A stretch of DNA of 6,005 bases from Gemmatimonadota bacterium (GTDB lineage Bacteria > Gemmatimonadota > Gemmatimonadetes > Longimicrobiales > Gaopeijiaceae): positions 1 through 6,005 of the forward strand of contig JAHEKK010000219.1 of NCBI GenBank assembly GCA_024638395.1. Direction: 5' to 3'. Below, piece by piece: positions 1-6,005 of this stretch (position 1 is its first letter; every line of letters begins with the position of its first letter). Made by a program: the position numbers and the translations under genes. The notes under the pieces are model-generated. The model ran no database searches and had not been told where the DNA came from. It saw nothing but the letters and a program-made list of their open reading frames with translations.

Positions 1-1339
1 TCTTGAGCTGCCGCTCGGCCCTCTTCTGCTTCGTCACATCCCTGTAGATGCTCTGGATGGCCACGGGCTTTCCGTCGACCATCCGGCAGTTGGAGGCGCC
101 GGAACAAACGACCACTTGCAGGTCGGAGGCCAGGAACTCCACCTCCTGGTTGGAGATTCGATCGCCGTTGAGACACCGACCCAGCTCGGCGGCATACCGC
201 TCGCGCCGCACCGGGTGGATCACATCGAAGATCTTCAGTCCACGGAGCTGCTCGTCCGTGTACCCCAGCGTCTCCTTCCACGCCCGATTGACGTACAGGA
301 TCGTACCGTCGGGCGCCGTGCTCTGGATCAGATCGTTGGCGTTTTCGAGGAAGTCCTGCAGACGCATCTCGCTCTGCTGGAGCACACGCTCGGCCTCACG
401 CCGGACACTCACCTCGCGGCCCAGCGCTTCGTTGGCGCGGCGGACCTGCACGAACACCAACTCCTCTCGCCGGAATGTGTCGTAGACACTGGAGAGCAGC
501 CCGACCAGGACCGCCAGATAGCTCAGGACCTTCAGGAGCCCCGAAGCGTCGTGAAGGGCGTCGTAGAGGCCCGAAGAAAAAGGGATGTATACGGCGTGGG
601 TCACGGCACTGATGGCGAGGGCGATCAGCAGCCAGTGCTCGAAGGGGTCCTCCTTCCAGGCGGTCTTCGTCCAGTATCCTCCGAACCCGAGGATGAAGAA
701 GAAGGCCGGAATGAACTCCGCCGGACGGTGGACGAAGAAGGCCGGGAAGTGAGCACCGGAAGCCGGCGTCACGGTGAAGAACACGAGAATGGTCAGCGTG
801 AGCAGCGAGGCCGTGACGTAGACCGCACGCTCGGGGGACTGGAGGCGGCCCCTGGCCCACCGTTCCTTTCGCCATGCCAACCAGCTCACATAGATGAAGA
901 GCGAGAGGAAGAGTCGCGAGGCGGTCCATGACCACGCCGAGAGGTCGACCAACTCCGAGGGGGTCTCGGCGAAGTAGTGGCTCACGATGGGCGAGGTCAT
1001 CAGCGCGTGGTAGGCGTCCAGAACGCCCGTGCCGAGAAATCCCGTCCCGATGTAGAGGTAGATACCCCGCTGCCGGCTATAGAAGCCGACCAGGGCCAGG
1101 GCGCCGATGGTGAAGGCCAGGATGGTGGCCACCACACCAATGATGGTCTGGAGCCCCCAGGCCGAAGTCCACGACGAGGCGTGAACCGGAACCGCAGCTG
1201 CGAGCAGAACCACGACCACCGCACCATATGCGGCGGCCCGGTTCTCATGGCTCTGCCGGGGAGGCTCCTCGATCCCGGAGTGGTTCGGGGTTGATGCGGG
1301 GCTCGCCCCGGTCGGCGCTAGGTCGCCGTCGCGAGGCAC
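1..1339 (-). CDS. Membrane-bound PAS sensor protein with MASE3-like N-terminus, probable sensor histidine kinase (partial)
   Basis: The gene runs off the left edge; about 446 residues are visible. Numbered from a GTG at 1339, residues 41-286 form about eight hydrophobic segments (roughly 41-54, 62-87, 93-113, 142-156, 172-190, 209-223, 236-254, 267-286). The segment FLGTGVLDAYHAL (101-113) and the HDASGLLKVLSYL stretch resemble MASE3-type membrane sensor domains. A charged, probably coiled linker (287-330) leads to a PAS domain (about 325-446) with NANDLIQSTAPDGTILYVNR and a PAC-like end, SIYRDVTKQKRAERQLK. The output domain is off-window. The adjacent HPt and receiver genes favour a histidine kinase or hybrid kinase, but a GGDEF output is possible. 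The start is uncertain: no in-frame ATG precedes the first helix. GTG 1339 has a GAGG 10 bases upstream and overlaps the receiver gene by 22 bases; GTG 1219 is the alternative. Confidence 0.82.
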   Translation of the reverse strand, partial: MPRDGDLAPTGASPASTPNHSGIEEPPRQSHENRAAAYGAVVVVLLAAAVPVHASSWTSAWGLQTIIGVVATILAFTIGALALVGFYSRQRGIYLYIGTGFLGTGVLDAYHALMTSPIVSHYFAETPSELVDLSAWSWTASRLFLSLFIYVSWLAWRKERWARGRLQSPERAVYVTASLLTLTILVFFTVTPASGAHFPAFFVHRPAEFIPAFFFILGFGGYWTKTAWKEDPFEHWLLIALAISAVTHAVYIPFSSGLYDALHDASGLLKVLSYLAVLVGLLSSVYDTFRREELVFVQVRRANEALGREVSVRREAERVLQQSEMRLQDFLENANDLIQSTAPDGTILYVNRAWKETLGYTDEQLRGLKIFDVIHPVRRERYAAELGRCLNGDRISNQEVEFLASDLQVVVCSGASNCRMVDGKPVAIQSIYRDVTKQKRAERQLK

Positions 1340-1692
1340 CGCTCGATGGCCTCGAAAAGGACGGCTTCGTCCACAATGGGCTTTGTCAGATAGTCGTCGA
1401 ATCCGGCGGAGAGAAACCTCTCCCGGTCCCCCGCCATGGCATGTGCCGTCAGGGCGATCACAGGGAGGCTCCTCAGGTCATCATGGTTCCGGATCCAGGC
1501 CAGCACCTCGGTCCCGTCCATTTCGGGGAGGGAGATATCGAGGAGGACGAGGTCGACTTGTGCCTCCAGAAGCCCGGCAACGGCGTCCACGCCCGTTTCG
1601 AACTCGATGATGTCGAACCGGTCCTCCAAGAGCGCCTGCACCAGTAGGCGGTTGTCCGGATTGTCTTCAACGACGGCGATTCTGGGGCTCAT
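1318..1692 (-). CDS. Single-domain CheY-like response regulator receiver
   Basis: A 124-residue protein that is one complete receiver domain with no output domain. The conserved residues are visible: acidic pair E9-D10, phospho-acceptor D52 in LVLLDISLPEMDG, T82 in ALTAHAM, Y101 and K104-P105 in DYLTKP. The family takes a phosphoryl group on the Asp from a kinase or HPt protein and acts in the cytoplasm by protein contact. The ATHA/MAGDRE stretch is like receivers attached to or partnered with hybrid kinases. The ATG overlaps the stop of the upstream HPt gene as ATGA and has an AGGAGG six bases upstream, so the start is secure. The gene lies between an HPt gene and a membrane PAS sensor, so it is probably a shuttle or terminal acceptor of that relay. 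Its output partner is not visible. Confidence 0.95.
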   Translation of the reverse strand: MSPRIAVVEDNPDNRLLVQALLEDRFDIIEFETGVDAVAGLLEAQVDLVLLDISLPEMDGTEVLAWIRNHDDLRSLPVIALTAHAMAGDRERFLSAGFDDYLTKPIVDEAVLFEAIERCLATAT

Positions 1693-2045
1693 GAGGGGCC
1701 TCCTTCCATGACAGCGAGGGCGTCCCGGGCCCTGGCGAATTCTGCTTCGATTCGGGTCAGCAGATCACGGACCGAGGGAAGGTCCTTCTTGCCTGCTGCA
1801 TGCTCCGCCTTGCCGGCCAGATGACTCAACTCCGTCGCCCCGAGGTTCCCGGCCGTCGACTTCAGCGAATGGGCCGATCGTTCCACGGTTTCGACATCAC
1901 CGTTGGCCAGGCCCTGCCGGAGACCGTCCAAACGCTTGGGCGCTTGATCGAGGAAGAGGTCGATCATCTGGGCGACCAACCGTTTTCCCCCCCACTCGTG
2001 AAGGCGTTCGAGGGCCTTCATGTCGATGACAACGGTTTCGTTCAT
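1689..2045 (-). CDS. Histidine phosphotransfer (HPt) domain protein
   Basis: From the ATG at 2045 this is a 118-residue, mostly helical protein that is almost entirely an HPt domain. The diagnostic motif is AHSLKSTAGNLGA, with the phospho-accepting histidine at residue 59 and the following Lys and Gly residues conserved. Helix segments before it (MIDLFLDQAPKRLDGLRQGL) and after it (ELSHLAGKAEHAA) match the four-helix-bundle layout. HPt proteins pass a phosphoryl group between receiver Asp residues in multistep phosphorelays. The next gene is a lone receiver whose ATG overlaps this stop (ATGA), so the pair is translationally coupled. Start choice: the frame is open to a GTG at 2078, adding 11 residues, but that start has no well-placed ribosome site and the ATG fits the domain. 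The ribosome site of the ATG is also weak. Confidence 0.93.
   Translation of the reverse strand: MNETVVIDMKALERLHEWGGKRLVAQMIDLFLDQAPKRLDGLRQGLANGDVETVERSAHSLKSTAGNLGATELSHLAGKAEHAAGKKDLPSVRDLLTRIEAEFARARDALAVMEGGPS
1699..1704 (-). promoter_or_regulatory. Shine-Dalgarno site of the receiver gene
   Basis: Reads AGGAGG on the minus strand, six bases before the ATG at 1692. It lies inside the last codons of the HPt gene, so the receiver can be translated both by coupling and by its own strong ribosome site. It fixes the receiver start. Confidence 0.8.
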
Positions 2046-2153
2046 GGCTCGATCCGAATCCACGGCATGCCCCACCACCCCTCGCGACCGGTGCGGCGGG
2101 TGGCTGATCGGCGTGTGAAGTCAACGCAGTCGGCGAGGTCGTAGTCTCACCGG

Positions 2154-2175
2154 CGGCACCCTAGAGGGTCGGCCG
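2154..2175. other. GC-rich inverted repeat (hairpin) in the rpe-HPt intergenic gap
   Basis: On the plus strand CGGC-ACCCT, AG, AGGGT-CG-GCCG can fold into a stem of two arms (4 and 5 pairs) with a 2-base bulge; the tight loop would probably open to four bases. It begins about 49 bases after the rpe stop and ends about 109 bases before the HPt start. No T-tract follows it on either strand, so it is not a classical intrinsic terminator. It could be a weak terminator, an mRNA-end structure or an operator, or chance in GC-rich DNA. The rest of the 178-base gap shows no convincing sigma-70 promoter: a TTGACT at 2124-2119 lacks a matching -10 box. Confidence 0.3.
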
Positions 2176-2223
2176 TTGTGGAGAAAAGAATGAGGGGGAA
2201 TCCGCCGGCGAGGGGGCAGGCCG

Positions 2224-2913
2224 TCAGGGCCTGGGGCGGCTCCACTCGTGCCCGTCGACGGCTGCCCTGAGGGCCGCGACCCCGGCCGCCGGACCGTCGG
2301 GGTGACGATACACGGCCGAGCCGGCCACCAGCACGGTGGCGCCGGCCTGGACGACCGCGGGCGCGGTCAAGGAGGCAACGCCTCCGTCCACTTGCAGCTC
2401 CACCTCCCCCGGCCGCTCGTCCTCGAGCCAGGCCCGGGCGGCCTCGATCTTGGCCAGGGTCGACGGGATGAACGCCTGACCACCGAAACCCGGGTTCACC
2501 GTCATGATCAGGAGCAGGTCCAGCTGCTCCACCACGTGCTCCACCGCTGACAGCGGCGTCGCCGGGTTCAGGGCCACGCCGGTGCCGACCCCCATCTCCC
2601 GGAGCCGTTGAAGGGTGCGGTGGAGGTGGACACTTGCCTCGGCGTGTACCGTGATCCGGTCCGCCCCGGCCTCGGCGAACGCCTCCAGATACCGGTCAGG
2701 GTTCTCGATCATGAGGTGGACGTCGACGGTCCGGTCGGTGACCCCCCTCACGGCACGTACGATGAGCGGACCGATGGTGATGTTCGGGACGAAGTGCCCA
2801 TCCATGACGTCGACGTGGATCCACTCCGCTCCGGCCCCTTCGACGGCGCGGACCTCATCGCCGAGGGCTTCGAACCGACACGAGAGGATCGACGGCGCCA
2901 GCTTGACGGTCAC
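2224..2913 (-). CDS. rpe: Ribulose-phosphate 3-epimerase
   Basis: This cytoplasmic enzyme interconverts D-ribulose 5-phosphate and D-xylulose 5-phosphate in the pentose phosphate pathway. The 229-residue length is normal for the family, a single TIM barrel. Visible motifs in order are KLAPSILSCRF (4-14), HVDVMDGHFVPNITIGP (33-49), DVHLMIENP (64-72), MTVNPGFGGQAF (137-148), LQVDGGV (173-179) and a phosphate-binding VAGSAVY near the C-terminus. The metal ligands H33, D35, H66 and D176 are all present, with D35 and D176 as the expected acid/base pair, so it should be active. The start is GTG with AAGGA six bases upstream, and it overlaps the rpiA stop as GTGA. Pairing with rpiA makes sense because both enzymes act on ribulose 5-phosphate. 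The stop is followed by the only intergenic gap in the window. Confidence 0.97.
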   Translation of the reverse strand: MTVKLAPSILSCRFEALGDEVRAVEGAGAEWIHVDVMDGHFVPNITIGPLIVRAVRGVTDRTVDVHLMIENPDRYLEAFAEAGADRITVHAEASVHLHRTLQRLREMGVGTGVALNPATPLSAVEHVVEQLDLLLIMTVNPGFGGQAFIPSTLAKIEAARAWLEDERPGEVELQVDGGVASLTAPAVVQAGATVLVAGSAVYRHPDGPAAGVAALRAAVDGHEWSRPRP

Positions 2914-3761
2914 TGCGCATCCTTGCCGGAAGGGGGGCGGGCGCCACCCGTTGCGACCCGCCGCCGCAAGACGCGCAGGCCGTCAACGCCCGCGATCACC
3001 GCGTCGGTCACCAATCCAAGGAACAGGCCGGACTCCACCACCCCGGCACGGCCCCGCAGCGCAGCCTCGAGTCCTGCCGGGTCGGGAATGCCCCCTGGGA
3101 AGACGCAGTGGATGATCAGGTTTCCGTTGTCCGTCACATACGGCGAACCATCGGACTCCACCCGGAGCGACGCCTCGCACCCCAGGTCGGCAAGCCAACC
3201 CAGGTGCGACTCGTATTCGAATGGCACCACTTCCACGGGAAGGGGCGCCACCTCGCCGAGGCGGCTCACCAGCTTGCGTTCGTCGGCGATGACCACGAAC
3301 CGCCGCCCGGCCTGGGCAACCATCTTCTCACGAAGTAGCGCGCCCCCCAGACCCTTGATCAGGTCCAGGGAGGGATCCACCTCGTCGGCGCCGTCGACCA
3401 CCAGGTCCAGCGATACCAGCCGGGCCAGGGAGCCGATGGGAATTCCCAGCGCTTCGGCCGCCTTCTGGGTGCGGATGGACGTCGGAACGCCCACGACGTC
3501 CTCCACCTCACCCTGGGAAAGGCGCCGGCCGAGGGCTTGGAGAAAGAAGGCGACCGTGGAGCCCGTGCCCAGGCCCAGGCGCATGCCCGATTCCACCATC
3601 TCGGCCGCGCGAACACCCGTTTCCCGCTTCAGGTCGTCCGCCGACCGACCCGCCCGGGTCTCGGAGCCCTGGGGACCGGGAGGAGAATCGGCCCCTCGAG
3701 AGCGTCCGGGCGACTCCCCCGGAGCGTCCGGCGACACGCCGGCGTCGGGTGTGAGGCTCAC
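2910..3761 (-). CDS. rpiA: Ribose-5-phosphate isomerase A with N-terminal extension
   Basis: This enzyme interconverts ribose 5-phosphate and ribulose 5-phosphate in the cytoplasm. The translation is 283 residues, against about 220-235 usual for the family. Residues 42-265 carry the family signature: GLGTGSTVAFFL (63-74), VPTSIRT (92-98), LVVDGADEVDP (120-130) and IKGLGGALLREKMVA (135-149). D123, D126, K136 and E145 match the catalytic D81, D84, K94 and E103 of the E. coli enzyme, so activity is expected. Residues 1-41 are a Pro/Gly/Ser-rich, charged, probably disordered extension with no counterpart in E. coli RpiA. The GTG start has GGAGG nine bases upstream and sits one base after the thioredoxin stop, so the extension is probably translated; no in-frame start lies nearer the core. 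The stop overlaps the rpe start by four bases. Confidence 0.96.
   Translation of the reverse strand: MSLTPDAGVSPDAPGESPGRSRGADSPPGPQGSETRAGRSADDLKRETGVRAAEMVESGMRLGLGTGSTVAFFLQALGRRLSQGEVEDVVGVPTSIRTQKAAEALGIPIGSLARLVSLDLVVDGADEVDPSLDLIKGLGGALLREKMVAQAGRRFVVIADERKLVSRLGEVAPLPVEVVPFEYESHLGWLADLGCEASLRVESDGSPYVTDNGNLIIHCVFPGGIPDPAGLEAALRGRAGVVESGLFLGLVTDAVIAGVDGLRVLRRRVATGGARPPSGKDAQ
2920..2924 (-). promoter_or_regulatory. Shine-Dalgarno site of rpe, deciding a GTG start
   Basis: Reads AAGGA on the minus strand, six bases before GTG 2913 and inside the last codons of rpiA. An ATG overlapping this site (2920-2918) is out of frame with rpe, so GTG is the supported start. Confidence 0.7.
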
Positions 3762-3762
3762 C

Positions 3763-4185
3763 TCAGGCGGCCTCCACCATGGCCTTGAGACGCTCCGGTT
3801 CGATCCCCACCGACCGACCCGCCTCCTTTCCTTCCTTGAACATCACCACCGTAGGAACGCCACGGATCCCGTATTCGAGGGCGAGCTTCTGGGCCCGGTC
3901 GGTGTCCACCTTCGCAACCACCAGCCGGCCAACGTTCTCACCGGCGATCTCGTCCAGGATGGGCGCCAGAATCCGGCACGGGCCACACCAGTCGGCGTAG
4001 AAGTCCACGAGCACCGGCGCCGTGGATTCCAGCACGGTACGCCCGAAGTCCTCCTCCTGGACCTTCACCGGACGATCCAGGAGGATGGGCCTGCCGCAGT
4101 CGCCGCACTTGGGCCGCTGACGGGCTTTCTCGACCTCTACCTTGTTGAGCGTGTCACAAAAGGTGCAGCGGAGGGTCAGATCCAT
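3763..4185 (-). CDS. trxC: Thioredoxin 2 (TrxC type) with N-terminal zinc ribbon
   Basis: A 140-residue cytoplasmic protein-disulfide reductase. Residues 7-30 hold two CxxC pairs (C7-x2-C10 and C27-x2-C30), the zinc-binding ribbon that distinguishes thioredoxin 2 from thioredoxin 1. The thioredoxin fold follows, with VLVDFYADWCGPCR (58-71), redox cysteines C67 and C70, and the cis-proline P111 in GIRGVPTVVMF. Length and layout match E. coli TrxC. It would take electrons from thioredoxin reductase, which is not in the window, and reduce client proteins; in the family the zinc ribbon is linked to oxidative-stress roles. There is no signal peptide. The ATG shares one base with the receptor stop (TGATG) and has no good ribosome site of its own, so translation probably depends on coupling to the upstream receptor gene. 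Only one base separates its stop from rpiA. Confidence 0.95.
   Translation of the reverse strand: MDLTLRCTFCDTLNKVEVEKARQRPKCGDCGRPILLDRPVKVQEEDFGRTVLESTAPVLVDFYADWCGPCRILAPILDEIAGENVGRLVVAKVDTDRAQKLALEYGIRGVPTVVMFKEGKEAGRSVGIEPERLKAMVEAA
3771..3775 (-). promoter_or_regulatory. Shine-Dalgarno site of rpiA
   Basis: Reads GGAGG on the minus strand, nine bases before GTG 3761 and inside the last codons of the thioredoxin gene. It supports the upstream GTG, and therefore the long N-terminus of RpiA. Confidence 0.65.
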
Positions 4186-6005
4186 CAGAAGTCGTGTTGA
4201 ACCCTGAGAAGGATGAGTCGGCCGATCTCCGGAGCGCCGACGAACTCCCGGTGTTCGTTGTTCAGGAGGTTCGTGGCGTTCAGCGAAATCCTGGTGGCGG
4301 GCTGGAAGGGGAGCCTGTACCCCACTCCCGCGTCCACCACCGCGAAGGAATCTACATCACCGACGTACACGCCGGAGTTCATGGGGAACGCGCCGGAGAA
4401 CCGTAGCCGCGCCTGCGCGGATACGCCCGACGTCTGGTCGTCGAACGAGAAGCCGAAAGAACCCTTGTTCGTCGGCGCGTTGAGGGCAATGTCGACGGCG
4501 CTCTCGCAGCTTCCGTCCTCGTTGAAGTCGAAGCACTCCTGGCTCACGAAGGAGTAGGAGCCGTTCAAGCGGACCCGGTCCGAAACCAGGATCTGGGCCG
4601 ACAGGTCGGCACCCCAGTAATCCACGTCACCGAAGTTGCGGTAGGTCAGCAGAAGATCCGGCGTGTCCACCTGATCCGGCACCACCGTTCCGAGGGGAAC
4701 GCCCGAGAGGCCCGTGATGATGGCGGTCGCCTCCTCGGTGGTCACCTGACCTCCGGCAATCAGGGACCCGAGACGCTGGAGAACGAAGGCCTGGACCGTG
4801 GTGGGGTCGAGGAACACGTTGGGTGTCTCGACCCGCAGAGGCCCGACGAAGTCTTCGACCTTCGAGTAGTAGACGTCCGCGGCCAGGACCACACGGTCGT
4901 TGATCAGACCCTTGTATCCGATCTCGAACGTGTTGTACTTGGTCGCCGCCAGATCGGTGATCTCCGAAATGCCCGCGATGTCGAGGGGGAACGGATTCCC
5001 CATCCCGCTCTGAGCGGCCACCTGGTCGAACCGCCGGAGAACCGTCCCCAGCGTGGGGTCGCCCGGGCCGGGACCCAGCAGCGACGGTTGGAGGTTTGCC
5101 GGTACGAGCTGGGACACGAGTGCGTCCCAGAAAAGCGCGGCGTTGGCGGGAAGCTGGCCACCCAGGAAGGGCGAGCGCATGCAATAGCTCATCAGCCCAC
5201 CGGCGCACTGGTCGTTGAAGGTGAATCCCCCTTCGGGCACCCCCAGGGTCCGGATGTCGTAGCCCACGCCTGGAATGATGGGGATCCCTCCCGCTACCAG
5301 GTCCAGGAAGAGGTTGTTGCTGGTTGGGGTGGAAAACGCCCGGTTGAACGTGGCCCGGAAGTTCTGGTTCTCCGAGGGCTTGAACACGAGGGCCACCCGA
5401 GGAGAGAAGTTCATGTCCTCCAGGCGGCTGTGGTCGTCGACGCGGAAGGCGGTGATGAGATCCACCTTCTCCGAGAGGGTGGTCTCCGAGTGGATGTAGG
5501 CGCCCACCTCCCGGATGTCGTCGTCGTCTTCGTTTCTGCCGGTAATCGTCCCTTCCGTCCTGGGCTGGGTGTACTGCCAGTCCACGCCGTAGGTGAAGGT
5601 CTGGCGCTCACCGAAATCGAATCCGTGTTGGCCCTGGAGCGCAACCGTGCGGGAGAGGTCTACGAGGGGCACGCCCCGCTGGAGCAGGAAGGAGTCCCCT
5701 GCGTCGCTCTGGTTGATGAAGGCCTGGGCGAAGAAGCGGTTCTTGGTGAACCGGGTCTGTGCGTATCGGTACTGCCAGTTGTCCACCTGCCCACCACCCA
5801 CACCTGTGAGCTCGACACTGCTCCCGAGGACGTTCACGCCGCCGTTGACGATCAATTCGGCGTCATTCTCGAACCGGAAATCGAAGCGGGCCTCGGCCGA
5901 ATAGCGCTCGGCGTCGAAGTTCCGCGCGCCGATCAGGGGGTTCGTCGGGTTATCCATGGCTGCCGCGACTTCCTGTGGATCCGTGAACTCCCAGTCGTCG
6001 CCCCG
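4185..6005 (-). CDS. TonB-dependent outer-membrane receptor, C-terminal beta-barrel (partial)
   Basis: The reading frame is open to the right edge, and the ATG at 5957 is internal; 606 residues are visible. They show alternating strands and loops typical of the TonB-dependent receptor barrel. Visible motifs are GRNEDDDDIREVGAYIHSE, a DMNFSPRVALVFKP strand, a FRATFNRAFSTPT strand, TFEIGYKG, DYWGADLSAQ and SLNATNLLNNEHREF. The last residue is Phe, as expected for BAM-dependent insertion into the outer membrane. The signal peptide, plug domain and TonB box would be off-window. Numbered from the edge, loops carry C267/C275 and C491/C500; the second pair brackets a DFNEDG sequence like a calcium loop. 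The family imports siderophores, vitamins, glycans or peptides using TonB energy; I cannot name the substrate. The stop overlaps the thioredoxin start by one base. Confidence 0.93.
   Translation of the reverse strand, partial: RGDDWEFTDPQEVAAAMDNPTNPLIGARNFDAERYSAEARFDFRFENDAELIVNGGVNVLGSSVELTGVGGGQVDNWQYRYAQTRFTKNRFFAQAFINQSDAGDSFLLQRGVPLVDLSRTVALQGQHGFDFGERQTFTYGVDWQYTQPRTEGTITGRNEDDDDIREVGAYIHSETTLSEKVDLITAFRVDDHSRLEDMNFSPRVALVFKPSENQNFRATFNRAFSTPTSNNLFLDLVAGGIPIIPGVGYDIRTLGVPEGGFTFNDQCAGGLMSYCMRSPFLGGQLPANAALFWDALVSQLVPANLQPSLLGPGPGDPTLGTVLRRFDQVAAQSGMGNPFPLDIAGISEITDLAATKYNTFEIGYKGLINDRVVLAADVYYSKVEDFVGPLRVETPNVFLDPTTVQAFVLQRLGSLIAGGQVTTEEATAIITGLSGVPLGTVVPDQVDTPDLLLTYRNFGDVDYWGADLSAQILVSDRVRLNGSYSFVSQECFDFNEDGSCESAVDIALNAPTNKGSFGFSFDDQTSGVSAQARLRFSGAFPMNSGVYVGDVDSFAVVDAGVGYRLPFQPATRISLNATNLLNNEHREFVGAPEIGRLILLRVQHDF

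Noticed and set aside
116..931. A 271-residue open frame on the plus strand
   Set aside because: It lies antisense to the membrane/PAS sensor, whose helices and PAS motifs are clear. Its translation is compositionally biased, with no domain.
396..935. A 179-residue minus-strand frame overlapping the sensor
   Set aside because: It is a shifted frame of the sensor region, Arg/Pro/Gly-rich, without the hydrophobic segments or PAS motifs that the neighbouring frame carries.
2097..2124. Possible sigma-70 promoter with TTGACT upstream of the HPt gene
   Set aside because: No TAnnnT-like -10 box lies 16-18 bases downstream; the region there is GC-rich.
2180..2223. Intrinsic terminator directly after rpe
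   Set aside because: A CGCCGGCG palindrome and a T-rich stretch are present, but the palindrome is short, has no usable loop and is not directly followed by the T-rich stretch.
2608..4200. A 530-residue open frame on the plus strand opposite rpe, rpiA and trxC
   Set aside because: The translation is Arg/Pro/Ser-rich with no recognisable domain, and three well-supported genes with intact catalytic motifs occupy the other strand. Long antisense frames are expected in GC-rich coding DNA.
4627..5208. A 193-residue minus-strand frame inside the receptor
   Set aside because: It is a shifted frame of the TonB receptor with shadow composition; the receptor frame has barrel motifs throughout.
5957..6005. 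Start of the receptor gene at ATG 5957
   Set aside because: The frame stays open for 16 more codons to the edge, and the following protein lacks a signal peptide and plug domain, so this ATG is internal.

Overview
The window is GC-rich and densely coded, and every gene I can support reads on the minus strand. The organism is probably a Gram-negative bacterium, because a TonB-dependent outer-membrane receptor is present. The GC-rich, translationally coupled style and the receptor's barrel motifs (an Asn-Glu-Asp-Asp-Asp-Asp stretch, and a C-terminal 'REFVGAPEIGR...F' pattern) remind me of Gemmatimonadota or Acidobacteriota. That placement is inference; nothing here fixes the taxonomy.

Layout in transcription order (high to low coordinates). 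(1) 6005-4185: C-terminal ~606 residues of a TonB-dependent receptor beta-barrel, cut by the right edge. (2) 4185-3763: thioredoxin-2 (TrxC type) with an N-terminal zinc ribbon and a WCGPC active site. (3) 3761-2910: ribose-5-phosphate isomerase A with an unusual ~42-residue N-terminal extension. (4) 2913-2224: ribulose-phosphate 3-epimerase. Junctions 1/2 and 3/4 overlap by 1 and 4 bases and junction 2/3 has a 1-base gap, so these four genes look like one translationally coupled run. (5) 2223-2046: the only real intergenic gap (178 bases), holding a GC-rich hairpin but no convincing promoter. (6) 2045-1689: histidine phosphotransfer (HPt) protein. (7) 1692-1318: single-domain CheY-like receiver. 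(8) 1339-1: membrane sensor with a MASE3-like multi-helix region and a PAS domain, cut by the left edge before its output domain. Genes 6-8 also overlap each other (4 and about 22 bases).

Functionally there are two modules. RpiA and Rpe interconvert the pentose phosphates (ribose-5-P, ribulose-5-P and xylulose-5-P) in the non-oxidative pentose phosphate pathway. The thioredoxin is a general disulfide reductant, and the receptor imports an unknown substrate across the outer membrane. The HPt, receiver and membrane PAS sensor look like parts of a multistep phosphorelay encoded as separate proteins; its kinase domain would lie beyond base 1. I found no RNA genes, mobile elements, CRISPR arrays or tRNAs. 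I see no clear evidence of an entirely new system. The most unusual points are the gene coupling, the RpiA extension, the Cys-bracketed calcium-loop-like motif in the receptor, and the split phosphorelay.
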